NCBI GenBank assembly: GCA_018968995.1
Contig: JAGWZD010000112.1
Span: 1 to 6,932 of the forward strand
Direction of reading: 5' to 3'
DNA length: 6,932 nucleotides
Source of the DNA: Bdellovibrionales bacterium
GTDB lineage: Bacteria; Bdellovibrionota; UBA1018
Every line of letters starts with the position of its first letter. Positions within the stretch are counted from its first letter, which is position 1. Below, piece after piece: positions 1-5,459 of the stretch. A program made the position numbers and the translations under genes. The notes under the pieces were generated by a model that did no database searches, was not told where the DNA came from, and worked only from the letters and a program-made list of their open reading frames with translations.

Positions 1-99
1 AAAGTTCCTGCTCTTGTTGGCGGGTGAAAGCGCCAAGCGCAATACTTTACGACCAATTCTTCCAAAGCCATTAATACCAATTTTGATGGGTTGAGACAT
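1..99 (-). CDS. gap: Glyceraldehyde-3-phosphate dehydrogenase, N-terminal fragment (cut by window edge)
   Basis: Only the first 33 codons are in the window; the gene continues past the left edge. The translation starts MSQPIKIGINGFGRIGR, the hallmark start of type I GAPDH. The GxGxxG dinucleotide-binding loop of the Rossmann fold is at residues 11-16 (GFGRIG). The family oxidises glyceraldehyde 3-phosphate to 1,3-bisphosphoglycerate with NAD(P)+ and phosphate in cytoplasmic glycolysis or gluconeogenesis. The ATG at 99-97 is the natural start because the conserved beta strand follows within four residues, as in the family. No good Shine-Dalgarno sequence lies just upstream. The gene is 79 nt downstream of the universal stress protein gene on the same strand, so it may be read from the same transcript or from its own promoter. 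The catalytic cysteine and the cofactor-specificity region are outside the window, so NAD versus NADP preference cannot be judged. Confidence 0.93.
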   Translation of the reverse strand, partial: MSQPIKIGINGFGRIGRKVLRLALSPANKSRNF

Positions 100-178
100 G
101 CCGGGGGTTCTAGCAAAGGGATCCCCCAAAAGGTAGTAAAAGGGAGGGGATTTCCTCAAGAAAGCGTCGCGTCAAAGG

Positions 179-1102
179 CTAGCGCTGTACGGTGATGACG
201 GGAACGGGTGAGCCTAAAACCACGCCTCGACAGGTGCTCCCCAGGAAGCTTCCCAGGAGTAAGCCCCGGGCATGGGTACCCATGACCATCAAGCTTGCCC
301 CGCATTTCTTTGCTTCGGCAATGAGCGGTTCTGGGGCAGTGGGGCCTTTTTCTAAAACGCTCCAACTGAACTCCACCCCGGCTTTCTGGAATTTAGCCTG
401 GGTCTTTTTTAGGGTCTTTTCGGCATCACGCTCAAGAGTTCGAACCAGTTCCTGGAGCTCTCGAGAACTCGAGGGAGTAGCCATAGCGGTCTGGAGGAGT
501 GGGTGAAGTCCTGTTTGGAGGTGGTAGACGGCATGAACTCGGCCACCCAGGCGCTTGGCAAGCCCCAGAGCATACTGGAGCGCAGGCAAGCTCGTTTTCT
601 TGAGGTCTGTTGCCACCAGAATCAGGGGAGCGCCCTTGGACAGAAAATCCGCATGTAAAGCGTGCTTTTGCGCTTCAGGGCCCACTGTCATCACGGGAAT
701 CTTAGAATGACGAATCACTTCTTCGGCCACACTCCCCAGGAAGGCCCGCGAAAGGCCTGTTCGTCCGCTGGTTCCTTGAACGAGCAGCTCATACTTTGTT
801 TTCTGAGAAGCGAGCTTGCTAATGGATGTGGCTGGATGGCCAACGATAAATCTTGCACGCGATACGTTTTGGAAGGGGTTAACCAGATTTTTGAGCTGGG
901 ACTTTTGAGTGTTTAATATGGCCGAGGCCGCTTGTGGAATTTGGGCAATTTCACCGAGATTTGCCACGTGAAGCACTTCAAGTGTTGTTTTGAGTTTTTC
1001 ACCTAAAGCCACAGCGTACTGGTTAACCGCTCGAGTGCGCCGAAGAGACGCCGAGTCTTGTTGAAGGTCTGTAGTCACCAGCAATGGAAGCGTCTTAGCC
1101 AT
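179..1102 (-). CDS. Universal stress protein with two tandem UspA domains
   Basis: A 307-residue protein made of two UspA (adenine-nucleotide alpha hydrolase-like) domains, about residues 5-140 and 160-305. Single-domain Usps are about 140-150 residues, so this is a tandem protein like E. coli UspE. Each half opens with a hydrophobic strand ending in Asp (LLVTTD, LILVATD). Domain 1 carries the complete ATP-binding signature G-x2-G-x9-G-S at residues 110-124. In domain 2 (275-289) the second glycine is Ala (GTHARG), so nucleotide binding there may be weaker. No signal peptide or membrane segment is seen, so it is cytoplasmic. Usps are stress-induced proteins that often bind ATP; the exact role is unknown. 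The ATG at 1102 follows an AAGGA ribosome binding site and lies 17 nt after the stop of the upstream aminopeptidase gene, suggesting co-transcription. Family assignment is firm; the specific function is not known. Confidence 0.93.
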   Translation of the reverse strand: MAKTLPLLVTTDLQQDSASLRRTRAVNQYAVALGEKLKTTLEVLHVANLGEIAQIPQAASAILNTQKSQLKNLVNPFQNVSRARFIVGHPATSISKLASQKTKYELLVQGTSGRTGLSRAFLGSVAEEVIRHSKIPVMTVGPEAQKHALHADFLSKGAPLILVATDLKKTSLPALQYALGLAKRLGGRVHAVYHLQTGLHPLLQTAMATPSSSRELQELVRTLERDAEKTLKKTQAKFQKAGVEFSWSVLEKGPTAPEPLIAEAKKCGASLMVMGTHARGLLLGSFLGSTCRGVVLGSPVPVITVQR

Positions 1103-1105
1103 ATT

Positions 1106-1110
1106 TCCTT
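1106..1110 (-). promoter_or_regulatory. Ribosome binding site of the universal stress protein gene
   Basis: AAGGA on the minus strand, three bases before the ATG at 1102. It lies wholly inside the 17-nt gap after the aminopeptidase stop codon, which supports this start and suggests the two genes are translated from one mRNA. Confidence 0.6.
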
Positions 1111-1119
1111 ACTATCACT

Positions 1120-2313
1120 TCATCGGTAACGACGATAGGTTCGAAGCGACTTTTGAAAACTCTGTCGCACGGCTTCCCAGGGAGAAGACCAGTTGAGCTT
1201 AGGGGCGGCAACTCCGCGCACCAAAGTGAGTAGTCCCTCAACATCGGACCTATGCACAAATTCGGGGGCCGGTCCGTCTTTTCCCGCGCAGTCTGGGCCG
1301 CCCTCGAGTCCTTGATTGTGGTAATTTCCCAGAGGCACCGAGATGCCGATCGCAGGAATTCCGTAAGCCGTTGCCGCTGTCGCCTCGCAGGATCCCCCAT
1401 CCATGATTCGGCGTTGGTGACGTGTTTGGTCTGCGGTGTTGGGAAGGTGCTTGGCAGCGATGCCGCTCAGCACCTGCAAGTAATCCGGATGAAAAACAGT
1501 TTTTCGATCGCCTAGGCGCACTACTGGGCCTTTGCCGATGTCCGCTCCTGGAAGGGTTCGAGACGTCTCGAGACTTACCGCAATGACCGGGCTTTTAGCG
1601 TTTTTGTACCAGCCCTTTTCAAAGTGCTCGATAGCTCCAATGAACCCTACTTCCTCCGCTCGGGTGAGGAGTCCAAAAACTCGAGGAGCAGGGGAGGATT
1701 TTTTCTTTTTTCCATAGAGCTCTCTAGCCATCGATAAGATGGCAAAGCAGCCTACAAGATCGTCCGCAGCCTTGGTGTAGTAGCAGTCGTTTTCTTGAAA
1801 GCAGGGAGAGCGAAACTGAAACCCTCCAAAAATCGCCTGAGGTTTGGACGCAAAATGGGAGTAAACCGAGCTTTCATCAAATTGCACGACTGCTTGGGCG
1901 ATGGCGCGACCATGTTCCGCAATCTTTACTTCTTTTAGCGCTCCAGAGTCAGCGTAACCATGAAACCCATCCACGCTCACCCAAACTTTGGCGCCATCTA
2001 GGTGCTGAACAGGAGAGCCCCCATGCCACTGGACTCTCAGCTCAGTTGGGGAGAGCCACTCCAGTCCGTGAAAGCCCGGATGGTCCATATGGGCAATAAA
2101 CACTCGTACGGGTTCTTTGGATTTCTTGGAGAGAGCCTTGCGGTAGTCGGCTGGAGATTTTGCCCCAATGACCACATTTCCGTAGTGGTCCTCGAAAAAT
2201 GGAACGCCGGCATCAATCAAGGTGTCCTCCACCACTGCTCGAACCTGATCTTCGCGGAAGGGAGCTGTAGGGGTGGAGAGAAGGTTTTCTAAAAGAGTCC
2301 AGTCGGTGCGCAT
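1120..2313 (-). CDS. M42-type metallo-aminopeptidase (MH clan; glutamyl aminopeptidase/endoglucanase-annotated family)
   Basis: A 397-residue protein from the ATG at 2313. M42 enzymes are co-catalytic metal aminopeptidases that often form large dodecameric (TET) shells and trim peptides left by proteases in the cytoplasm. Visible metal and catalytic residues, by eye alignment: H75 and D77 in AHMDHPGF, D184 in AADDLVG, the E220-E221 pair in RAEEVGFIGA, and H332 in GNYHN near the C-terminus. The block around 256-268 (GADIGKGPVVRLG) matches the family's GKGP segment. The position usually held by the third-site Asp ligand is Glu here (E249, SLETS). M42 members are often about 340-370 residues, so this one is slightly long. 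A GTG at 2358 would add 15 residues (MLFPRPGHRTVYNRD); I prefer the ATG because the family-like helix LLENLLSTP follows at once and the extension looks unlike the family. Neither start has a strong ribosome binding site. Substrate preference cannot be read from the sequence; another MH-clan peptidase subfamily is possible. Confidence 0.85.
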   Translation of the reverse strand: MRTDWTLLENLLSTPTAPFREDQVRAVVEDTLIDAGVPFFEDHYGNVVIGAKSPADYRKALSKKSKEPVRVFIAHMDHPGFHGLEWLSPTELRVQWHGGSPVQHLDGAKVWVSVDGFHGYADSGALKEVKIAEHGRAIAQAVVQFDESSVYSHFASKPQAIFGGFQFRSPCFQENDCYYTKAADDLVGCFAILSMARELYGKKKKSSPAPRVFGLLTRAEEVGFIGAIEHFEKGWYKNAKSPVIAVSLETSRTLPGADIGKGPVVRLGDRKTVFHPDYLQVLSGIAAKHLPNTADQTRHQRRIMDGGSCEATAATAYGIPAIGISVPLGNYHNQGLEGGPDCAGKDGPAPEFVHRSDVEGLLTLVRGVAAPKLNWSSPWEAVRQSFQKSLRTYRRYR

Positions 2314-2317
2314 GTCC

Positions 2318-2330
2318 CGGTTATAAACCG
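2318..2330. repeat. Perfect inverted repeat CGGTT-ATA-AACCG just upstream of the peptidase start
   Basis: Two perfect 5-bp arms (2318-2322 and 2326-2330) flank ATA. The repeat ends 5 nt before the preferred ATG at 2313. It could be an operator, a small hairpin over the ribosome binding region, or chance. It also contains TATAAC on the minus strand, a -10-like hexamer, but too close to the ATG for a normal leader. Confidence 0.3.
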
Positions 2331-2454
2331 TTCGGTGCCCAGGGCGCGGGAAAAGCACTCGGACGATCTAGAAATTCCAGGGGGTGTCGCTATTTCTCTC
2401 GCTTTGTTGACGCAATGCATATAGGGTGCAGCCTGTTCTTTCACGAAAAAGGTT

Positions 2455-2471
2455 CCTGCAGCCCCAGCAGG
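2455..2471 (+). other. Small stem-loop in the helicase operon leader
   Basis: CCTGC (2455-2459) and GCAGG (2467-2471) form a perfect 5-bp stem with a 7-nt loop (AGCCCCA), about 60 nt before the helicase ATG. There is no U-tract, so it is not an intrinsic terminator. If transcription starts upstream it would sit in the 5' leader. The stem is short and may be incidental. Confidence 0.25.
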
Positions 2472-2530
2472 CCGTCCTGACCGCCTTGTGCGACAGTTTT
2501 TCCGGGGCGGAAGTAGAAGTGTTTTTCATC

Positions 2531-3862
2531 ATGAATTTCAAGGACTTAAACCTGATCGCTCCTCTCTTGGAGGCGATTCAGGCGACTGGCTACGAAAAGC
2601 CGACCCCCATCCAACAGAAGGCCATTCCGATTGTTCTTCAAGGCAAAGACCTCTTGGCCATTGCCCAAACAGGCACTGGAAAGACCGCTGGTTTCGCTCT
2701 GCCGATCTTGCAGCTCTTGGCTCCGCAAGGGGCACAAGCTTCGCAGATCCTAGGCGCACCCGTGCTCCAGGCAACTGCGACCAAAGCGCCGGGCGGCATC
2801 GTCCCGCGCGGAGGCCCAGCTCGTCCGATCCGGGCGCTGATCCTGACCCCAACCCGCGAGCTTGCCTCACAGATAGGGGAGAGTTTCGCTACCTATGGGG
2901 CGCGACTGAATTTGAAGCACACGGTGATTTTCGGTGGAGTGGGGCAGAATCCCCAGGTCTCGGCCGTTCGTCAGGGTGTAGACATCGTGGTGGCCACACC
3001 AGGAAGGCTTTTGGATCTACTCAACCAGAAACTCATTCGCCTGAGTGATCTGGAAATTTTCGTTCTCGATGAAGCCGATCGCATGCTCGACATGGGTTTC
3101 ATCCATGACGTCAAGCGTGTGATCGGGCAGATTCCGCAGAATCGCCAGACGCTGTTTTTTTCGGCAACCATGCCACCTGAAATTACGAAGCTTGCTTCGC
3201 AGATCTTGTATCAGCCCTCTCGCGTGGAAGTGACTCCGGTGGCCAGCACCGCTGACCGCATTGCTCAAGCCGTCATGCACGTGCAAGAGAACCAGAAGAC
3301 TTCACTTCTCAAGAAAATGCTCGAGAACAACGAAGTGACTCGCGCGCTTGTTTTTACACGCACCAAGCGAGACGCCAATCGTGTGGCCGAATCGCTACAA
3401 GCTGCTGGATACGGTGCAGCGGCGATTCATGGAAATAAATCTCAGGGCGCCCGCGAACGTGCGCTTGAAGGGATCAAATCTGGAAAGCTTTTAGCGCTCG
3501 TGGCAACCGATATTGCTGCCCGTGGGATCGACATCGATGATCTGTCGCATGTGTTTAATTACGATGTTCCGAATGTTCCAGAGACCTACGTTCATCGAAT
3601 TGGCCGCACCGCTCGCGCTGGACGCGATGGTGTTGCTGTGTCGTTTTGTTCACCCGCCGAAAAGGCTTTTTTGTCAGACGTTGAGCGCCTGATTCGCAAA
3701 CGCGTCCACGTACTGCCTACCCCAGAGGGACTCGAGGTGGAGTCGCGCAAGCGTGGCGGTGGAGGGCGTGGACCGCGAGTACACGCTGGAAACCGCGGTA
3801 AAGGCGGACGTCATCATCAGAGATCAGGAAAACCATCATCCCATCGGAGCACCCATGCTTAA
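2531..3862 (+). CDS. rhlE: DEAD-box ATP-dependent RNA helicase, RhlE type
   Basis: A 443-residue cytoplasmic RNA helicase with all DEAD-box motifs in order: Q motif GYEKPTPIQ (20-28), motif I AQTGTGKT (45-52), Ia PTRELA (107-112), GG (135-136), Ib TPGR (156-159), II DEAD (180-183), III SAT (211-213), IV LVFTRTK (273-279), V ATDIAARGID (325-334) and VI HRIGRTAR (355-362). The IHGNKSQGAR stretch (299-308) and DRMLDMGFIHD (183-193) are typical of RhlE, which unwinds short RNA duplexes and is linked to ribosome maturation and RNA decay. After the core comes a basic Gly/Arg/His-rich tail (about 407-443). Between motifs I and Ia there is a Gly/Ala/Pro-rich insertion (about 65-98) that makes this interval about 24 residues longer than in E. 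coli RhlE as I remember it. I chose the ATG at 2531 because MNFKDLNL is the normal family start; an in-frame GTG at 2426 would add 35 unrelated residues. No strong ribosome binding site is seen (GGAAG at 2509-2513 is 17 nt away). The stop overlaps the next gene by 8 nt. Confidence 0.94.
   Translation: MNFKDLNLIAPLLEAIQATGYEKPTPIQQKAIPIVLQGKDLLAIAQTGTGKTAGFALPILQLLAPQGAQASQILGAPVLQATATKAPGGIVPRGGPARPIRALILTPTRELASQIGESFATYGARLNLKHTVIFGGVGQNPQVSAVRQGVDIVVATPGRLLDLLNQKLIRLSDLEIFVLDEADRMLDMGFIHDVKRVIGQIPQNRQTLFFSATMPPEITKLASQILYQPSRVEVTPVASTADRIAQAVMHVQENQKTSLLKKMLENNEVTRALVFTRTKRDANRVAESLQAAGYGAAAIHGNKSQGARERALEGIKSGKLLALVATDIAARGIDIDDLSHVFNYDVPNVPETYVHRIGRTARAGRDGVAVSFCSPAEKAFLSDVERLIRKRVHVLPTPEGLEVESRKRGGGGRGPRVHAGNRGKGGRHHQRSGKPSSHRSTHA
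3846..3849 (+). promoter_or_regulatory. Ribosome binding site of the second helicase gene
   Basis: GGAG ends five bases before the ATG at 3855. It lies inside the last codons of the upstream helicase gene. It decides the start against an upstream in-frame GTG at 3753, and with the ATGCTTAA start/stop overlap it fits translational coupling. Confidence 0.65.
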
Positions 3863-5459
3863 TTTTAATGAACTGAACCTCTCGGATCCTATTCTGAAGG
3901 CCATCACCGAGATGGGCTTTGAGAAACCTAGCGAAATTCAGTCGCAGGCGCTGCCCATTCTTCTGGGGGAGCCGACAGATTTCATTGGATTAGCAGCTAC
4001 CGGCACTGGAAAAACAGCGGCCTTTTCGATTCCTCTTCTCGAGAGACTCGATATGGAAGTGAAGGGCGTTCAAGCCCTGGTGCTTTGTCCGACTCGCGAG
4101 CTGGCAATTCAGGTTTCGGAGCAGGTTCAATTGATTGGCCGGCACATGAAGCTCGGCGGAGTTCGAGCGCTGCCCGTGTACGGAGGCTCAAGCTTTGGAG
4201 ATCAGATCGGGGGGCTGAAGCGAGGCGCTCAAGTCGTTGTAGGAACGCCAGGACGACTCGTGGATCACCTGAAGCGCGGAACGCTTTCACTCGAGCTGGT
4301 TCAAACCGTGATTCTGGATGAAGCCGATGAAATGATTTCGATGGGCTTTAAAGAGGATCTCGAATTTATCTTGGCTGCTATCCCTGAGGGGCAGTCTCGC
4401 ACTTGGCTATTTTCGGCCACCATGAGCCCGGGAGTTCGCTCGGTTGCAGAGGAATACCTCGATGCGCCACAGCAGGTGCAAGTCAATCGGGGCGCGAAGA
4501 TGCTATCTGACAATGTCGAGCAGCTTTATTACGTCACCCAGGAATCGAATAAGCCCGAGGTGCTCTGTAAGCTCATGGAGTCTGTTGATGACTTTTACGG
4601 ACTGGTCTTCTTTCAAACTAAGGCTCTTTTAGTGGAAGTGGCTGATTTCCTGGTAGGCAAAGGCTTTAAGGTGGATTGTCTTCATGGCGATATGGACCAA
4701 AACGCTCGCGAGCGAACGATGCGTGGGTTTCGCGATCGTCGCGTAAACATTCTTCTTTGTACCGATGTGGCTTCACGAGGGTTGGACGTGAAGGATGTAA
4801 CCCACGTCGTAAATTACTCTCTTCCTCGTGAGCTCGATGCCTACGTGCATCGAATTGGTCGCACCGCTCGAAGTGGCAAGTCAGGAGTGGCGATGAGCCT
4901 CGTGACAGCCAGTAGTCGAGGGCTAGTGCGCAGAATCGAAAAGATCACCAAGTCGACGATGAAAGAAATGCGAGTTCCTTCGCGTAAGGAAATCGCTCTT
5001 TTAAAGGTGAGCAAGCAGCTCTCGGCTTTCACAGCTCAGGAAAACTGGGGGAGAGTGGTTGAGGTCATGGGCAATGAGTGGCGAGATGCCATTGCTGAAA
5101 TGATGCCTGATGAAATCGCTGGAAGGTTTCTTGCTCTGCTGAATCCAGATTTATTCTCGGATGCCCGCGGCTCGCAGGCTCAAGCGCAGGCCTCCGAGAA
5201 GTCTGAGCGTCCGATGCGATTGAAGGACCGCCCGGATTTTTCGTCCCAGTTGACTGAGCGACGTAGTGAGCGCGGTGGACTCGTGACCCGCGTGGGCGAT
5301 CGACATGCCGGCGGAGCAGGAATTACTCCTGCGGGTGATCGTCCGAAAAAGCCTGCCTTCGCTGGAGCTAAGAAAAAGTTTGATGGACCCTACTCCAAGC
5401 GGCAGGGCCGCTTTGGTGGCAAGGACTCTCGTGGTGGCAAGCCGCGATGGAAAACCTGA
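3855..5459 (+). CDS. deaD: DEAD-box ATP-dependent RNA helicase, DeaD/CsdA type lacking the RRM-like C-terminal domain
   Basis: A 534-residue helicase with the complete motif set: Q motif GFEKPSEIQ (21-29), I AATGTGKT (47-54), Ia PTRELA (79-84), GG (110-111), Ib TPGR (131-134), II DEAD (155-158), III SAT (187-189), IV-region LVFFQTK (250-256), V CTDVASRGLDV (302-312) and VI HRIGRTARSG (332-341). The stretches VVGTPGRLVDHLKRGTL (128-144) and LDEADEMISMGF (154-165) are very close to E. coli DeaD/CsdA, a cold-shock helicase of 50S ribosome assembly and mRNA decay. Residues about 375-435 correspond to the helical region after the DeaD core. The rest (about 440-534) is a basic Gly/Arg/Lys-rich, probably disordered tail; the RRM-like RNA-binding domain of E. 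coli DeaD (629 residues) is not seen. The ATG at 3855 has a good GGAG site and overlaps the previous stop by 8 nt. The gene's own stop overlaps the next start by 13 nt. Family is firm; the deaD symbol is reasonable but depends on orthology. Confidence 0.9.
   Translation: MLNFNELNLSDPILKAITEMGFEKPSEIQSQALPILLGEPTDFIGLAATGTGKTAAFSIPLLERLDMEVKGVQALVLCPTRELAIQVSEQVQLIGRHMKLGGVRALPVYGGSSFGDQIGGLKRGAQVVVGTPGRLVDHLKRGTLSLELVQTVILDEADEMISMGFKEDLEFILAAIPEGQSRTWLFSATMSPGVRSVAEEYLDAPQQVQVNRGAKMLSDNVEQLYYVTQESNKPEVLCKLMESVDDFYGLVFFQTKALLVEVADFLVGKGFKVDCLHGDMDQNARERTMRGFRDRRVNILLCTDVASRGLDVKDVTHVVNYSLPRELDAYVHRIGRTARSGKSGVAMSLVTASSRGLVRRIEKITKSTMKEMRVPSRKEIALLKVSKQLSAFTAQENWGRVVEVMGNEWRDAIAEMMPDEIAGRFLALLNPDLFSDARGSQAQAQASEKSERPMRLKDRPDFSSQLTERRSERGGLVTRVGDRHAGGAGITPAGDRPKKPAFAGAKKKFDGPYSKRQGRFGGKDSRGGKPRWKT
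5433..5437 (+). promoter_or_regulatory. Weak ribosome binding site of the ABC-F gene
   Basis: GGTGG lies nine bases before the ATG at 5447, inside the last codons of the DeaD-type gene. It is only a partial Shine-Dalgarno match, so translation probably relies partly on ribosomes finishing the upstream gene. Confidence 0.35.

Larger units (their letters stand above)
2314..2530. other. Divergent intergenic region between the two operons
   Basis: These 217 nt separate the minus-strand peptidase/Usp genes from the plus-strand helicase operon and should hold both promoters. The plus-strand frame is open upstream from a GTG at 2426, but the 35 residues before the helicase start do not resemble any helicase N-terminus, so I read them as untranslated leader. 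TTGACG at 2407-2412 matches a sigma-70 -35 box, but there is no good -10 hexamer 16-18 nt downstream. A small inverted repeat (2318-2330) and a small stem-loop (2455-2471) are listed separately. The assignment of promoters to this interval is inferred from gene layout, not from clear motifs. Confidence 0.6.

Noticed and set aside
140..170. Terminator between the stress protein gene and gap
   Set aside because: Only a 4-bp GAGG/CCTC stem with a broken T-rich stretch is present, too weak to call.
1095..1400. Other small open frames on either strand, such as this one, 192-506, 2488-3048 and 4085-4321
   Set aside because: They lie inside well-supported genes in other frames, have Arg/Ser-rich compositions typical of shadow frames, and show no known domain.
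2407..2430. TTGACG as the -35 box of a sigma-70 promoter for the helicase operon
   Set aside because: No acceptable -10 hexamer lies 16-18 nt downstream; TATAGG at 2420 is far too close.
2426..2530. N-terminal extension of the RhlE reading frame from a GTG
   Set aside because: The 35 extra residues do not resemble a helicase N-terminus, and MNFKDLNL at 2531 is the family's usual start.
3753..3854. N-terminal extension of the DeaD-type frame from a GTG
   Set aside because: It lies within the RhlE coding sequence, has no family similarity, and the ATG at 3855 has a well-placed GGAG.
3587..4876. Direct repeat: 30 of 35 bases match between 3587-3621 and 4842-4876
   Set aside because: Both copies encode the conserved motif VI (YVHRIGRTAR) of the two helicases, so protein conservation explains the match.
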